DNA of 13,010 nucleotides, taken from assembly GCA_903893935.1 (NCBI GenBank), contig CAITOD010000014.1:1-13010 (forward strand), in the 5' to 3' direction. The position numbers and the translations under genes were made by a program. Source of the stretch: an uncultured Sphingomonadales bacterium. Its GTDB lineage: Bacteria > Pseudomonadota > Alphaproteobacteria > Sphingomonadales > Sphingomonadaceae. A model generated the notes under the pieces. That model searched no databases. It had not been told where the DNA came from and saw only the letters and a program-made list of their open reading frames with translations. Shown piece after piece: positions 1 to 6,317 of this stretch. How positions within the stretch are numbered: position 1 is the stretch's first letter; every line of letters starts with the position of its first letter.

Positions 1-1133
1 CGCTCGTCCCAATAGGCGCCGCGCGTATAGGCGCGCCGGACCATCGAGGTGTCGAGATGGGCGAGCTGCTTCTCGATGGCGTCGGGGTTCCAGATGCCCA
101 TCTCGTTGAGCAGCGTCGCGGCCATCGCGCGAAAGCCGTGCGCGGTCATCTCGTCCTTGCCAAAGCCCATCCGGCGCAGCGCAACGTTGACCGTGTTTTC
201 CGACATGCATTCCCGAGGAGTGCGGACCGACGGGAAGAGGTACCTGCTGTGCCCGGTCAGCGGATGGAGCATCGTGATCAGGTCGATGACTTGCGTGGAG
301 AGCGGCACGCGGTGGTGGCGGCGCATTTTTGTCTTTGCCGCCGGGATTGACCAGATCGCGTCGTCCAGATCGAACTCGGTCCATTCGGCGGTGCGCAATT
401 CGCCGGGGCGGACGAACAGGTGCGGTGTGATGCGCAAGGCAAAGGCCGTGACGTAGTGGCCGGTGTAGGCATCGATTGCACGCATCAGCCTGCCCGCCTC
501 CTTCGGTGTCGTGATCGCGGCAAAGTGCTGGACCTTGGGCGTGATGAGAGCGCCGCGCAGATCGGCAGCGGCATCGCGGTCAGCGCGCGCCGTGGCGATG
601 GCATAGCGGAACACGCGGCTCAGCACGCTGCGCATCCGGCGTGCGCTTTCATAGCGGCCCGATGCTTCGATCTTGCGCAGAACGGCCAGAACCTCTTGCG
701 GCGTGATCTGCGACACCGGGAGCGTGCCGATCATGGGATAGGCCATGCTCAGCAGCCAGCGGATCTTGCCCAAGGTGACGGAAGAACGGCCTTCCTTCTC
801 GTTTTTCACGAGCCATTCTTCGGCGACGCACTTGAACGTGTTGCTGGCATCGATTTTGCGCGCCAGCCTTGCCGCCTTGCGCTCCCTGACTGGGTCCTTC
901 CCCGCCGCCACTTGCTTGCGCGCTTCGGCGCGGTATTCGCGCGCCTCTGCAATGCCTACGGCCGGCCAGGAACCGATGTGCAACGTCTTGTGCTTGCCGA
1001 GGTAGCGATAGTTCATCCGCCACGATTTCGTGCCGATCGGCAGCACGACGATATAAAGCGATTCGCCGTCGGCCATCTTGTAGGCCCGGTCACGAGGTTT
1101 GGCGTTTGCGATCTGCAGGTGGGTCAGTGCCAT
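1..1133 (-). CDS. Tyrosine-type site-specific integrase, P4/IntS family (partial, C-terminus cut by window edge)
   Basis: An open frame runs from an ATG at 1133 to the left edge without a stop, giving 377 codons; family members are usually about 400. Residues 1-90 resemble the DUF4102 arm-type DNA-binding domain (LTHLQIANAKPRD, then a Trp-rich beta region and HIGSWPAVGIAEAR). A core-binding helical domain follows at about 100-200 and the catalytic domain after that. All catalytic positions can be seen: Arg242 in LFVRPGEL, Lys267, His332 and Arg335 in HGFR, His359 in QLAHLD, and the nucleophile Tyr369 in RRAYTRG. The enzyme therefore looks intact; only the last few tens of residues are missing. 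Family knowledge: these enzymes insert genomic islands at tRNA 3' ends. The gene starts 175 bp from the 3' end of tRNA-Leu and reads away from it, as expected for an island end. A GGAG about 11 bases before the ATG is a weak ribosome site. Confidence 0.93.
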   Translation of the reverse strand, partial: MALTHLQIANAKPRDRAYKMADGESLYIVVLPIGTKSWRMNYRYLGKHKTLHIGSWPAVGIAEAREYRAEARKQVAAGKDPVRERKAARLARKIDASNTFKCVAEEWLVKNEKEGRSSVTLGKIRWLLSMAYPMIGTLPVSQITPQEVLAVLRKIEASGRYESARRMRSVLSRVFRYAIATARADRDAAADLRGALITPKVQHFAAITTPKEAGRLMRAIDAYTGHYVTAFALRITPHLFVRPGELRTAEWTEFDLDDAIWSIPAAKTKMRRHHRVPLSTQVIDLITMLHPLTGHSRYLFPSVRTPRECMSENTVNVALRRMGFGKDEMTAHGFRAMAATLLNEMGIWNPDAIEKQLAHLDTSMVRRAYTRGAYWDE

Positions 1134-1308
1134 GACGGTTTTAACTCCGCATGGGCTTTTCCAGGGACCCGCAAAATCACCCGAAAAGGGCAAAAATCGC
1201 TGAGGGTGATCGCTGGACAAGCCCGGATTGAATTCAGCGATCCTTGCAGAAAAATCGTCTGAATCCAGCCGCTTGGCGGACGCTCCCGGACGTTGCCGGG
1301 AGAACAAA
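1134..1308. other. Integrase-tRNA spacer with short repeats (probable att/integrase control region)
   Basis: This 175-bp stretch between the integrase start and the tRNA-Leu 3' end has no gene. ATCGCTG occurs twice in direct orientation (1196-1202 and 1209-1215) and once inverted (CAGCGAT, 1235-1241). A 7-bp inverted pair ATCACCC/GGGTGAT lies at 1176-1182 and 1204-1210. Such clusters are compatible with arm-type integrase or excisionase sites, or with a repressor operator over the integrase promoter. No convincing -35/-10 pair was found. The functional reading is inference from position. Confidence 0.4.
1283..1302 (-). terminator. Hairpin just after tRNA-Leu (possible terminator, no T-tract)
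   Basis: CTCCCGG and CCGGGAG form a perfect 7-bp stem with a 6-base loop, starting 6 bases beyond the encoded CCA of tRNA-Leu in its direction of transcription. No run of T follows, so intrinsic termination is uncertain. It could equally be a 3'-processing structure or part of the attachment site. Confidence 0.35.
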
Positions 1309-1395
1309 TGGTGCCCAGAAGAGGACTCGAACCTCCACGCCCTTGCGAGCGCCAGCACCTGAAGCTGGTGCGTCTACCAATTCCGCCATCTGGGC
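1309..1395 (-). tRNA. tRNA-Leu (anticodon CAG)
   Basis: Read on the minus strand, an 87-nt cloverleaf can be traced. The acceptor stem is GCCCAGA paired with TCTGGGC, followed by discriminator A and an encoded CCA (1309-1311). The D-arm sequence GGCGGAATTGGTAGACGC is typical of tRNA-Leu. The anticodon stem is CCAGC/GCTGG with loop TTCAGGT, giving anticodon CAG. A long class II variable arm precedes the T arm GGTTCGAGTCC. The gene is intact although an integrase gene lies next to its 3' end, which fits an element that restores the tRNA 3' end on insertion. Confidence 0.96.
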
Positions 1396-1438
1396 ACGGG
1401 GCTTGGGGCCAAAGGGCCTTTTGCCGGGTAGGAGCGCG

Positions 1439-1467
1439 CCGATAAGCGGTGGGGGCGGGGCTGTCAA
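1439..1467 (-). promoter_or_regulatory. Likely sigma-70-type promoter of tRNA-Leu
   Basis: On the minus strand a perfect -35 TTGACA (1462-1467) is followed after 17 bases by TATCGG (1439-1444), which shares only its first three bases with the -10 consensus. Predicted transcription would begin about 37 bases before the mature tRNA 5' end. The -35 is strong, the -10 weak; the call rests on this pair and its position. Confidence 0.45.
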
Positions 1468-1616
1468 CAACGCTCTGGCCAAACTTGGCGTGGCGATCGC
1501 ATTTGCGCGCGCTTCGGCATTGAATCCGGGGGGTGGGCTGTGCCATTGGCCGCGCATGATGAGGCGGCGCGGGCACGGGCTTGCGCGAATCGTCGGGACT
1601 GGTTCGGGGAATGAGC

Positions 1617-2567
1617 ATGACCATCGGCAGAACGCGCGATCTGGACGGCAAGCTGGTGGCGCTGGTTGGCGGGACCGGGTTTTTCGGGCGCCACCTCGCG
1701 CAGGAACTGCTCGCGCGCGGCGCGCGGCTGCGGATTGCCTCGCGCCATCCGGACAAGGCGTTCAGGATCAAGCCGCTGGGCAATCTCGGGCAAGTCCAGG
1801 TGGTCGCGGTCGATGTGACCAGGCCGCATACGCTCGAAGTCGCGTTGACCGGGGTCGATGCGGTGGTCAATCTGGTGGGCGCGTTTGCAGGCAATCTCGA
1901 TGCGGTGCAGGGCACGGGCGCCGGGCAGATTGCAGCGATTGCGCGCGCGCGCGGGGTTGCCGCGTTCGTGCATATTTCGGCGATCGGCGCCGATGCCGCA
2001 TCGCCTGTCGCTTATGCGCGCACCAAAGCCGACGGCGAGGCGGCGGTGCTGGCGGCGTTTCCATCGGCGGTGGTCTTGCGGCCTTCGGTGCTGTTCGGGA
2101 TCGACGACAAGTTTCTCAACCTGTTTGCCGGGTTTACCGCGCTGCCGGTGCTGCCGGTGTTTGCCCCGCACGCGCGGCTGCAGCCGCTCGATGTCGATGA
2201 TGCCGCGCAAGCAGTGGGCAATGTGCTGGCCGATCCGGCCGCCTTTGCCGGACAGACGTTCGAGCTTGGCGGGCCCGAAGCGATCAGCGTGCTCGAACTC
2301 AACCGGCGGATTGCACGCGCCACCGGGCGCGCGCCGCTGATGATCGAATTGCCCGATGCGGTCAGCAAGCTGATCGCGGCAATGCCGCTCACCCCGATCA
2401 GCCGCGACCAGTTTGCGCTGTTGCAGCAGGGCAATGTCGCGTCGGACGCGTTGCCCGGGATTCGCGCGCTGGGGGTCCATCCGCGCCCGCTCGGGCTGTT
2501 CCTCGATCGCTGGCTGGTGACCTATCGCAAAAACGGCCGGTTCGGCGCGCGCACCCGCACCGCCTGA
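1617..2567 (+). CDS. NAD(P)-binding Rossmann protein, complex I NDUFA9-like family
   Basis: This encodes about 316 residues of an atypical short-chain dehydrogenase/epimerase. The N-terminal nucleotide-binding motif GGTGFFGR lies at 18-25. The acidic region VVAVDVTRP follows the second strand. The strand motif VVNLVGAFAG matches the NAAG-type region, and a YxxxK (YARTK) sits after FVHISAIGAD. This pattern resembles bacterial relatives of the mitochondrial complex I accessory subunit NDUFA9 and other NAD(P)H-binding proteins (COG0702). Its substrate cannot be read from the sequence, and a role in respiration or quinone metabolism is only family analogy. The start at 1617 is preferred because GGGGA sits 6 bases upstream; ATG 1611 (two residues longer) and TTG 1581 are in frame. 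It stands alone on the plus strand and converges on the GST gene. Confidence 0.85.
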   Translation: MTIGRTRDLDGKLVALVGGTGFFGRHLAQELLARGARLRIASRHPDKAFRIKPLGNLGQVQVVAVDVTRPHTLEVALTGVDAVVNLVGAFAGNLDAVQGTGAGQIAAIARARGVAAFVHISAIGADAASPVAYARTKADGEAAVLAAFPSAVVLRPSVLFGIDDKFLNLFAGFTALPVLPVFAPHARLQPLDVDDAAQAVGNVLADPAAFAGQTFELGGPEAISVLELNRRIARATGRAPLMIELPDAVSKLIAAMPLTPISRDQFALLQQGNVASDALPGIRALGVHPRPLGLFLDRWLVTYRKNGRFGARTRTA

Positions 2568-2574
2568 TTGTTGT

Positions 2575-2665
2575 CGTCACCCGGACTTGATCCGGGGTCG
2601 ATTGTGCCCCGGGCGCAAGTGGTCGTGTGGGGCGCGATGGATACCGGATCAAGTCCGGTATGACG
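2575..2665. repeat. Long inverted repeat with 'CCGGACTTGATCCGG' arms between convergent genes
   Basis: The arms 2581-2595 (CCGGACTTGATCCGG) and 2644-2658 (CCGGATCAAGTCCGG) are perfect 15-bp inverted copies. Pairing extends imperfectly through CGTCAC (2575-2580) and TATGACG (2659-2665). Each arm is itself a near-palindrome (CCGGA/TCCGG). From memory, sequences of the type GTCATCCCGGACTTGATCCGGG are dispersed intergenic repeats in many alphaproteobacteria, so this is probably a paired copy of such an element. It starts 8 bases after the NDUFA9-like stop codon and may serve as a bidirectional terminator; no T-tract is present. Confidence 0.75.
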
Positions 2666-2735
2666 GTGGTTGAGTGGGGCAGGCGTCGTGCCGGGGCGGA
2701 ATGATTCGGCGCGCGCAATCGTGCTGCCTGGTGCG

Positions 2736-3419
2736 TCAGGCGTTGACGTCGGCGTAGTGTTCGGGCGGCTTGATCACGTCCATGCGTTCGGTCAGCAGCG
2801 GGCGGAAGCTCGGGCGGCTTTTGAGCGCGGAATACCAGCCGCGCGCCTGCTCGTGCTGCGACCAGTCGATCCCGCCCAGATAATCGGCGACCGAGATTTG
2901 CGCGGCGGCGGCGAGATCGGCAAGGCTCATCGTCGCGCCCGCGAGCCAGGGGCGGTTGTCGATCAGGAAATCGACATAGTCGAGGTAGTCGTTGGCCAGC
3001 CGGATAGTGTCGCGCAGCGCGCGTGCATCGGGCGGCTGGCGCGTGATCAGGCGCTTTTTCATGCGCTCGTCGAGCATAGGGCCGGTCACCCCGGCAAAGA
3101 AGTTTTCATCGAACAGGGCGACCAGCCGGCGGATTTCGGCGCGGTTGGCGGCGGTGCCGTTGATCATCGGCGCCTTGTCGACGGTCTCTTCGAAATATTC
3201 GGCGATCGCGCGGCTGTCGACCAGCACCAGCGACCGTTCCGGGTTGGTCAGCACGGGGGTGCGCAACGCCGGGTTGAGCATCTGGAACTCTTCGCGATGC
3301 TCCCACGGGTTTTCGCGCACCAGTTCGTAGCCGACCCCCTTTTCGCTCAGCAGGAGCCGGATCTTGCGGCTGAACGGACAGATCGGGAACTGGTAGAGAT
3401 ACCACATGGGCTCTGCCAT
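2736..3419 (-). CDS. Glutathione S-transferase family protein
   Basis: This encodes 227 residues, a normal length for a cytosolic GST. The thioredoxin-like N-terminal domain (about 5-82) carries CPFS at 14-17, in the position of the catalytic Cys/Ser of beta, omega and related classes. The cis-proline motif TPVL is at 54-57. The glutathione gamma-glutamyl binding pair is Asp68-Ser69 in DSRAIAEYF. An all-helical C-terminal domain follows, with the N-capping-box-type motif SLADLAAAA. The protein probably binds glutathione in the cytoplasm; substrate and reaction (conjugation, thiol transfer or reductive dehalogenation) cannot be told. The gene follows parA by 33 bp on the same strand, so the two are probably cotranscribed. 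Its ribosome site is weak. A second in-frame ATG at codon 5 is an alternative start. Confidence 0.9.
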   Translation of the reverse strand: MAEPMWYLYQFPICPFSRKIRLLLSEKGVGYELVRENPWEHREEFQMLNPALRTPVLTNPERSLVLVDSRAIAEYFEETVDKAPMINGTAANRAEIRRLVALFDENFFAGVTGPMLDERMKKRLITRQPPDARALRDTIRLANDYLDYVDFLIDNRPWLAGATMSLADLAAAAQISVADYLGGIDWSQHEQARGWYSALKSRPSFRPLLTERMDVIKPPEHYADVNA

Positions 3420-3452
3420 AATGACCGCGCCGATAAATCCAAGCGTCTCTGT

Positions 3453-4202
3453 CTACACCCGGGCGATTTCGCGCAGGCGCAGCTTGGCTTCGACCGCATC
3501 CCACAGCTTTTGCAGCCGCATGCTGGCCTCGCACCAGTTGGCAAAGGCGCCGATCGGCATGCGGCGCACCGCGGCCTGTTCGATCGCGGTCGCCATCGGC
3601 ACCACCGGCCAGCCGGCCGCGAGCCCCTGGTGCACATCGCGGTGCAGCCGGCGGCGGCTGTCGTACATCGACAGCACCGGCAGGATCGGCGGGTGGCGCT
3701 GGTGGTTGCGCACGAGTTCGCGCCGGATGAAATCGAGCGCGCGCGAGGCGAGCGGTGAAGGCGGCAGCGGCACGATCAGCAAATCGGCCGCACCGATCAC
3801 CTGGTCGCTGATTTCGTTGAGCACCGGCGGGCAATCGAGAATGATCCGCGCATAATCGCTGGTCAGCCGCGACGTCAGTTGCGCCAGCCGGCGGCGATGG
3901 CCAATCCGCGCGAGCGCGATCGACAGCCCGCGCAAGCTTTCGTCGGCGGGCAGCAGCGCCAGATCGGGCCAGCGCGTCTCGACAATCAGCTCTTGCGGCC
4001 GCGCATCGCGGTGGAACAGCGAGGTCATCCGTGGTGGCGAGGGTGCATCATGGCCGAGCAGCCACGAGCAGCCGGCCTGGGGATCGAGATCCCACAGCAG
4101 CGTGCGGTGGCCCGAAACGACCGCCGAACGCCAGGCCATGTCAACCGCCAGCGTGGTTTTGCCCACCCCGCCTTTGACGCTCCACACGCCGATGACCGCC
4201 AT
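3453..4202 (-). CDS. ParA/MinD-family ATPase
   Basis: This encodes 249 residues of a P-loop ATPase of the SIMIBI class. The deviant Walker A KGGVGKT at 10-16 has the signature lysine (Lys10) needed for the dimer sandwich. Walker A' is DLDPQ at 38-42 and Walker B is IILDCPP at 120-126. There is no N-terminal helix-turn-helix, so it is a short chromosomal-type ParA/MinD relative rather than a plasmid type Ia ParA. The DQAxxLR activation motif of FlhG is absent, so it is not a canonical FlhG although it follows the flagellar genes. No parB-like partner is next to it. The C-terminal helix LQKLWDAVEAKLRLREIARV could be amphipathic. GGAGG sits only 2 bases before the ATG, an unusually tight spacing. 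It probably positions some cellular structure; the cargo is unknown. Confidence 0.87.
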   Translation of the reverse strand: MAVIGVWSVKGGVGKTTLAVDMAWRSAVVSGHRTLLWDLDPQAGCSWLLGHDAPSPPRMTSLFHRDARPQELIVETRWPDLALLPADESLRGLSIALARIGHRRRLAQLTSRLTSDYARIILDCPPVLNEISDQVIGAADLLIVPLPPSPLASRALDFIRRELVRNHQRHPPILPVLSMYDSRRRLHRDVHQGLAAGWPVVPMATAIEQAAVRRMPIGAFANWCEASMRLQKLWDAVEAKLRLREIARV

Positions 4203-4217
4203 AACCTCCTCGTACGA

Positions 4218-4243
4218 GCCGACGGCCCATGCCTATGGTCGGC
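4218..4243. repeat. Short inverted repeat in the parA leader
   Basis: GCCGAC (4218-4223) and GTCGGC (4238-4243) are 6-bp inverted copies around a 14-base loop that contains a further CCAT/ATGG pairing. It lies 15 bases upstream of the parA ATG, just ahead of its ribosome site. It could be an operator or an mRNA hairpin limiting parA translation, or chance; there is no direct evidence of function. Confidence 0.25.
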
Positions 4244-4270
4244 GATTCGCGGCGCTGGCGCAACCTTGGT

Positions 4271-4299
4271 GGCACGACAAAGGCGGCGTTTGCCGTGCC
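4271..4299. terminator. Hairpin between fliS and parA (terminator or operator candidate)
   Basis: GGCACGACAAA (4271-4281) pairs with TTTGCCGTGCC (4289-4299) over 11 bp with one mismatch (G-U in one RNA strand) and a 7-base loop. It begins 37 bases beyond the fliS stop codon on the minus strand and is followed by parA. No T-tract follows on either strand, so intrinsic termination of the flagellar operon here is possible but unproven. A regulator-binding palindrome for parA is the alternative. Confidence 0.4.
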
Positions 4300-4336
4300 G
4301 CAGCGATACAAAAGAGCGATCGCCCGGCAGCGCACC

Positions 4337-4708
4337 TTACGCGCCGAGCATGGCCTGGCGGATTTCGATGAAATCCTGGCGGATCTGGTCGAGCCGCGCG
4401 GGGTCGAAGCGCAAGACGCTATCGAGCATGGCGGTGCGCGCCGACTGATAGAGCTGGAGCAGCGCCTCGCCGGTCGGGGCATCGGGGTCGACGCCCAGTT
4501 GCAGGGCGGTGAGCGCTGCAACCGCGCGGGTCAGCGCGCGGCTTCTGGCGCCGTTGTCGCCGGTGCCGGCAGCGTGGATCGCGCGGCCGATCGAACCGGC
4601 GACCTGTTCGAGGCACAGATCGACCAGCTGGCGCGAATCCGCACCTTTGACCCGCGCGTCGAAATCGACGCGGCGATAGGCTTCGGATGGGTCGCGGTTG
4701 AGCAGCAT
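4337..4708 (-). CDS. fliS: Flagellar export chaperone FliS
   Basis: This encodes 123 residues, the usual FliS size, predicted as an all-helical bundle. The N-terminus has the AYRRVDFDARV segment and then DSRQLVDLCLEQV, matching the Tyr-rich start and the 'LI.MLYDG' helix of FliS in shifted form. Family role: FliS binds the C-terminal helix of flagellin in the cytoplasm, stops premature polymerisation and delivers it to FlhA for export. The gene starts 4 bp after the fliD stop codon, the common fliD-fliS arrangement, which supports the call. Sequence similarity alone is modest. No flagellin gene lies in the window. Confidence 0.82.
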   Translation of the reverse strand: MLLNRDPSEAYRRVDFDARVKGADSRQLVDLCLEQVAGSIGRAIHAAGTGDNGARSRALTRAVAALTALQLGVDPDAPTGEALLQLYQSARTAMLDSVLRFDPARLDQIRQDFIEIRQAMLGA

Positions 4709-4712
4709 GCGC

Positions 4713-6287
4713 CTAACCGCCGGTTGTCGCGGTGGTGTTGGTCCACAGGGCGACTTGCTGGGTCAGGAACGACTGGGTCGATTTGTCGGCGGTGACCGTT
4801 GAATTGAGCGCGGCAAACTGGCTGACCAGCTGGGTGCGCAGGGCCGTCTGTTCGGTGGAAATCGTGCTCAGCTGCGTGGCGAGACTGGTCTGCTGCGACT
4901 GCATGTCCTTGACCGAGCCGGCGAGCGAATCGCCGTTGGTGGGGTCGTTGACCGCCTGCGACAGATTGAAGATCGTCGCATAGACCCCGTTGACGCCGGT
5001 GGTGAACATGCCCGCAACCGCGGTCGGGTTGGACTGCAGCGCCTTGTCGAGCACACTTGTATCGAGCGTGAATGTGCCGTCCTTGTTGGTGGTCAGCCCC
5101 AGATCGCCAAGCGTTGCCGGCTGCCCTGCCGTGGCATCGGGCATGACCGTTGTCGAACTGAGCCCCGACAGCGCCTGCTGGAGCGCACGGGCGCCAGGGT
5201 CGTTGTCGAGTGCGGCACCCGCTGCGGTATCGGTGTTGAGCTGGGTCACGATCGCGTTGAGCGCCGAAACCAGATCGTTCATCCCCGAGGTGATGGCCTG
5301 GGTTGGATCGGTAAAGCTGATCGTGGTCGGGCTGCCCTGGTTGGTCCCGGTCAGGTTGAGCGAAATGCCGGGGGCTGCATCGGTGATCGAATTCGACGCC
5401 GATGTGCGCTGCACGCCGTCGAGCACATAGCTGGCATCGGTGGCCGCGGCCGCCAGCGTGGACCCGCTGCCCGGATCGGCAGTCGTGTCCGGGCTCCACG
5501 CGAATTGCGCGAGGCCGGGGTCGGTTGCATCCTGCGTCGCGCTGATCGTGAAGGCATTGGCCGCACCTTGCGGCCCGGTCACCACCAGTTGCTGCCCGTC
5601 GGCATTGTTGGCGACATAGGCTGTCACCCCGGCGCCTGCGGCGTTGATCGCGGTTGCGACGTCGGACAGCGTCGAGCCTTGCGCCACGGCAATGGTCACC
5701 GGGCTGGCGCTGCCGGCGGTGAATGCAGAGCCCGCAATGGTGCCGAACGTGATGGTCAGGCTGCCCGATCCGACATCGCCCGTCGAGGACGCAATCGTCG
5801 GGCTGGCAATCGTCTGGCCTTGCGCCAGCGTATCGACTTCGAGCGTCGTGGTGCCGCTGCCGGTCGTGGTGCCGGCGCTGACGGTCGCCACCGCGCTGTT
5901 GGCGATCTGCGGGGCCGATGAAAGCTGGCCGGCGGTGATCAGCGAATCGAGCGAGCTGGCCAGCGACGATGTCATGTTCATCAGCGTCGAGGCTTCGGAA
6001 ATCTGGGTGGTGAGTGTGCTGTTCTGGCTGTTGAGCTGATCGACCTGGCCCGAATATTCGGCCTGCGACAGTTCGTCGGCCAGACTGGTGGCGTTGATAT
6101 TGCCGCTGACGCCCAGTTCCGAAAGCAGCGCTTCGGTCGCGCTGCCGGTTGCCGTGGTCGATGTGCTGGCAGAGGAGTCGCTGGCAGAGGTGGCGCTGGC
6201 AGTCGTGCCGGTTGACGTCGGCACGGTGCTCGTGGCGCTGTCGTTGGTCGTTCCCGAGGACGATGAGGTCGAAGAGATCGTGGTCAT
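4713..6287 (-). CDS. fliD: Flagellar filament cap protein FliD (hook-associated protein 2)
   Basis: This encodes 524 residues. The first 50 or so are almost only Ser, Thr, Ala and Gly, a longer low-complexity leader than usual. The conserved FliD N-terminal helical region follows (ALLSELGVSGNINATSLADE, then a coiled region rich in Gln, Ser and Leu). A beta-rich middle with the FlgK/FliD repeat-like segment VDTLAQGQTIASP sits at about 145-165. The C-terminal helical region contains GSVKDMQSQQTSLATQL and ends near SFLTQQVALW, as in other FliD proteins. No cysteine is seen, typical of exported axial proteins. FliD forms the pentameric cap at the filament tip under which flagellin folds. It lies 30 bp after flhB and 4 bp before fliS. 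The upstream ribosome site is poor. Confidence 0.92.
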   Translation of the reverse strand: MTTISSTSSSSGTTNDSATSTVPTSTGTTASATSASDSSASTSTTATGSATEALLSELGVSGNINATSLADELSQAEYSGQVDQLNSQNSTLTTQISEASTLMNMTSSLASSLDSLITAGQLSSAPQIANSAVATVSAGTTTGSGTTTLEVDTLAQGQTIASPTIASSTGDVGSGSLTITFGTIAGSAFTAGSASPVTIAVAQGSTLSDVATAINAAGAGVTAYVANNADGQQLVVTGPQGAANAFTISATQDATDPGLAQFAWSPDTTADPGSGSTLAAAATDASYVLDGVQRTSASNSITDAAPGISLNLTGTNQGSPTTISFTDPTQAITSGMNDLVSALNAIVTQLNTDTAAGAALDNDPGARALQQALSGLSSTTVMPDATAGQPATLGDLGLTTNKDGTFTLDTSVLDKALQSNPTAVAGMFTTGVNGVYATIFNLSQAVNDPTNGDSLAGSVKDMQSQQTSLATQLSTISTEQTALRTQLVSQFAALNSTVTADKSTQSFLTQQVALWTNTTATTGG

Positions 6288-6317
6288 GCCGCAAAGAACG
6301 ACCGGGGCGCAGGGCGG

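Noticed and set aside
420..1262. A 280-codon open plus-strand frame opposite the integrase
   Set aside because: It is antisense to a gene with all catalytic motifs of tyrosine recombinases; composition (His, Arg, Ala, Gly rich) is typical of a GC-rich shadow frame.
1124..1915. A 263-codon minus-strand open frame spanning the tRNA-Leu gene
   Set aside because: It runs through the tRNA and the NDUFA9-like gene and shows no domain-like pattern; a chance frame in high-GC DNA.
4270..4285. Plus-strand TGGCACG with GC at sigma-54 spacing
   Set aside because: It would drive transcription antisense to fliS with no gene to serve, and the -12 element is poor.
4284..4299. Second sigma-54-like site (CGGCACG-N4-ACGCC) on the minus strand upstream of parA
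   Set aside because: GG/GC spacing is right, but the -12 element keeps only GC and the match is created by the hairpin arm; much weaker than the fliK site.
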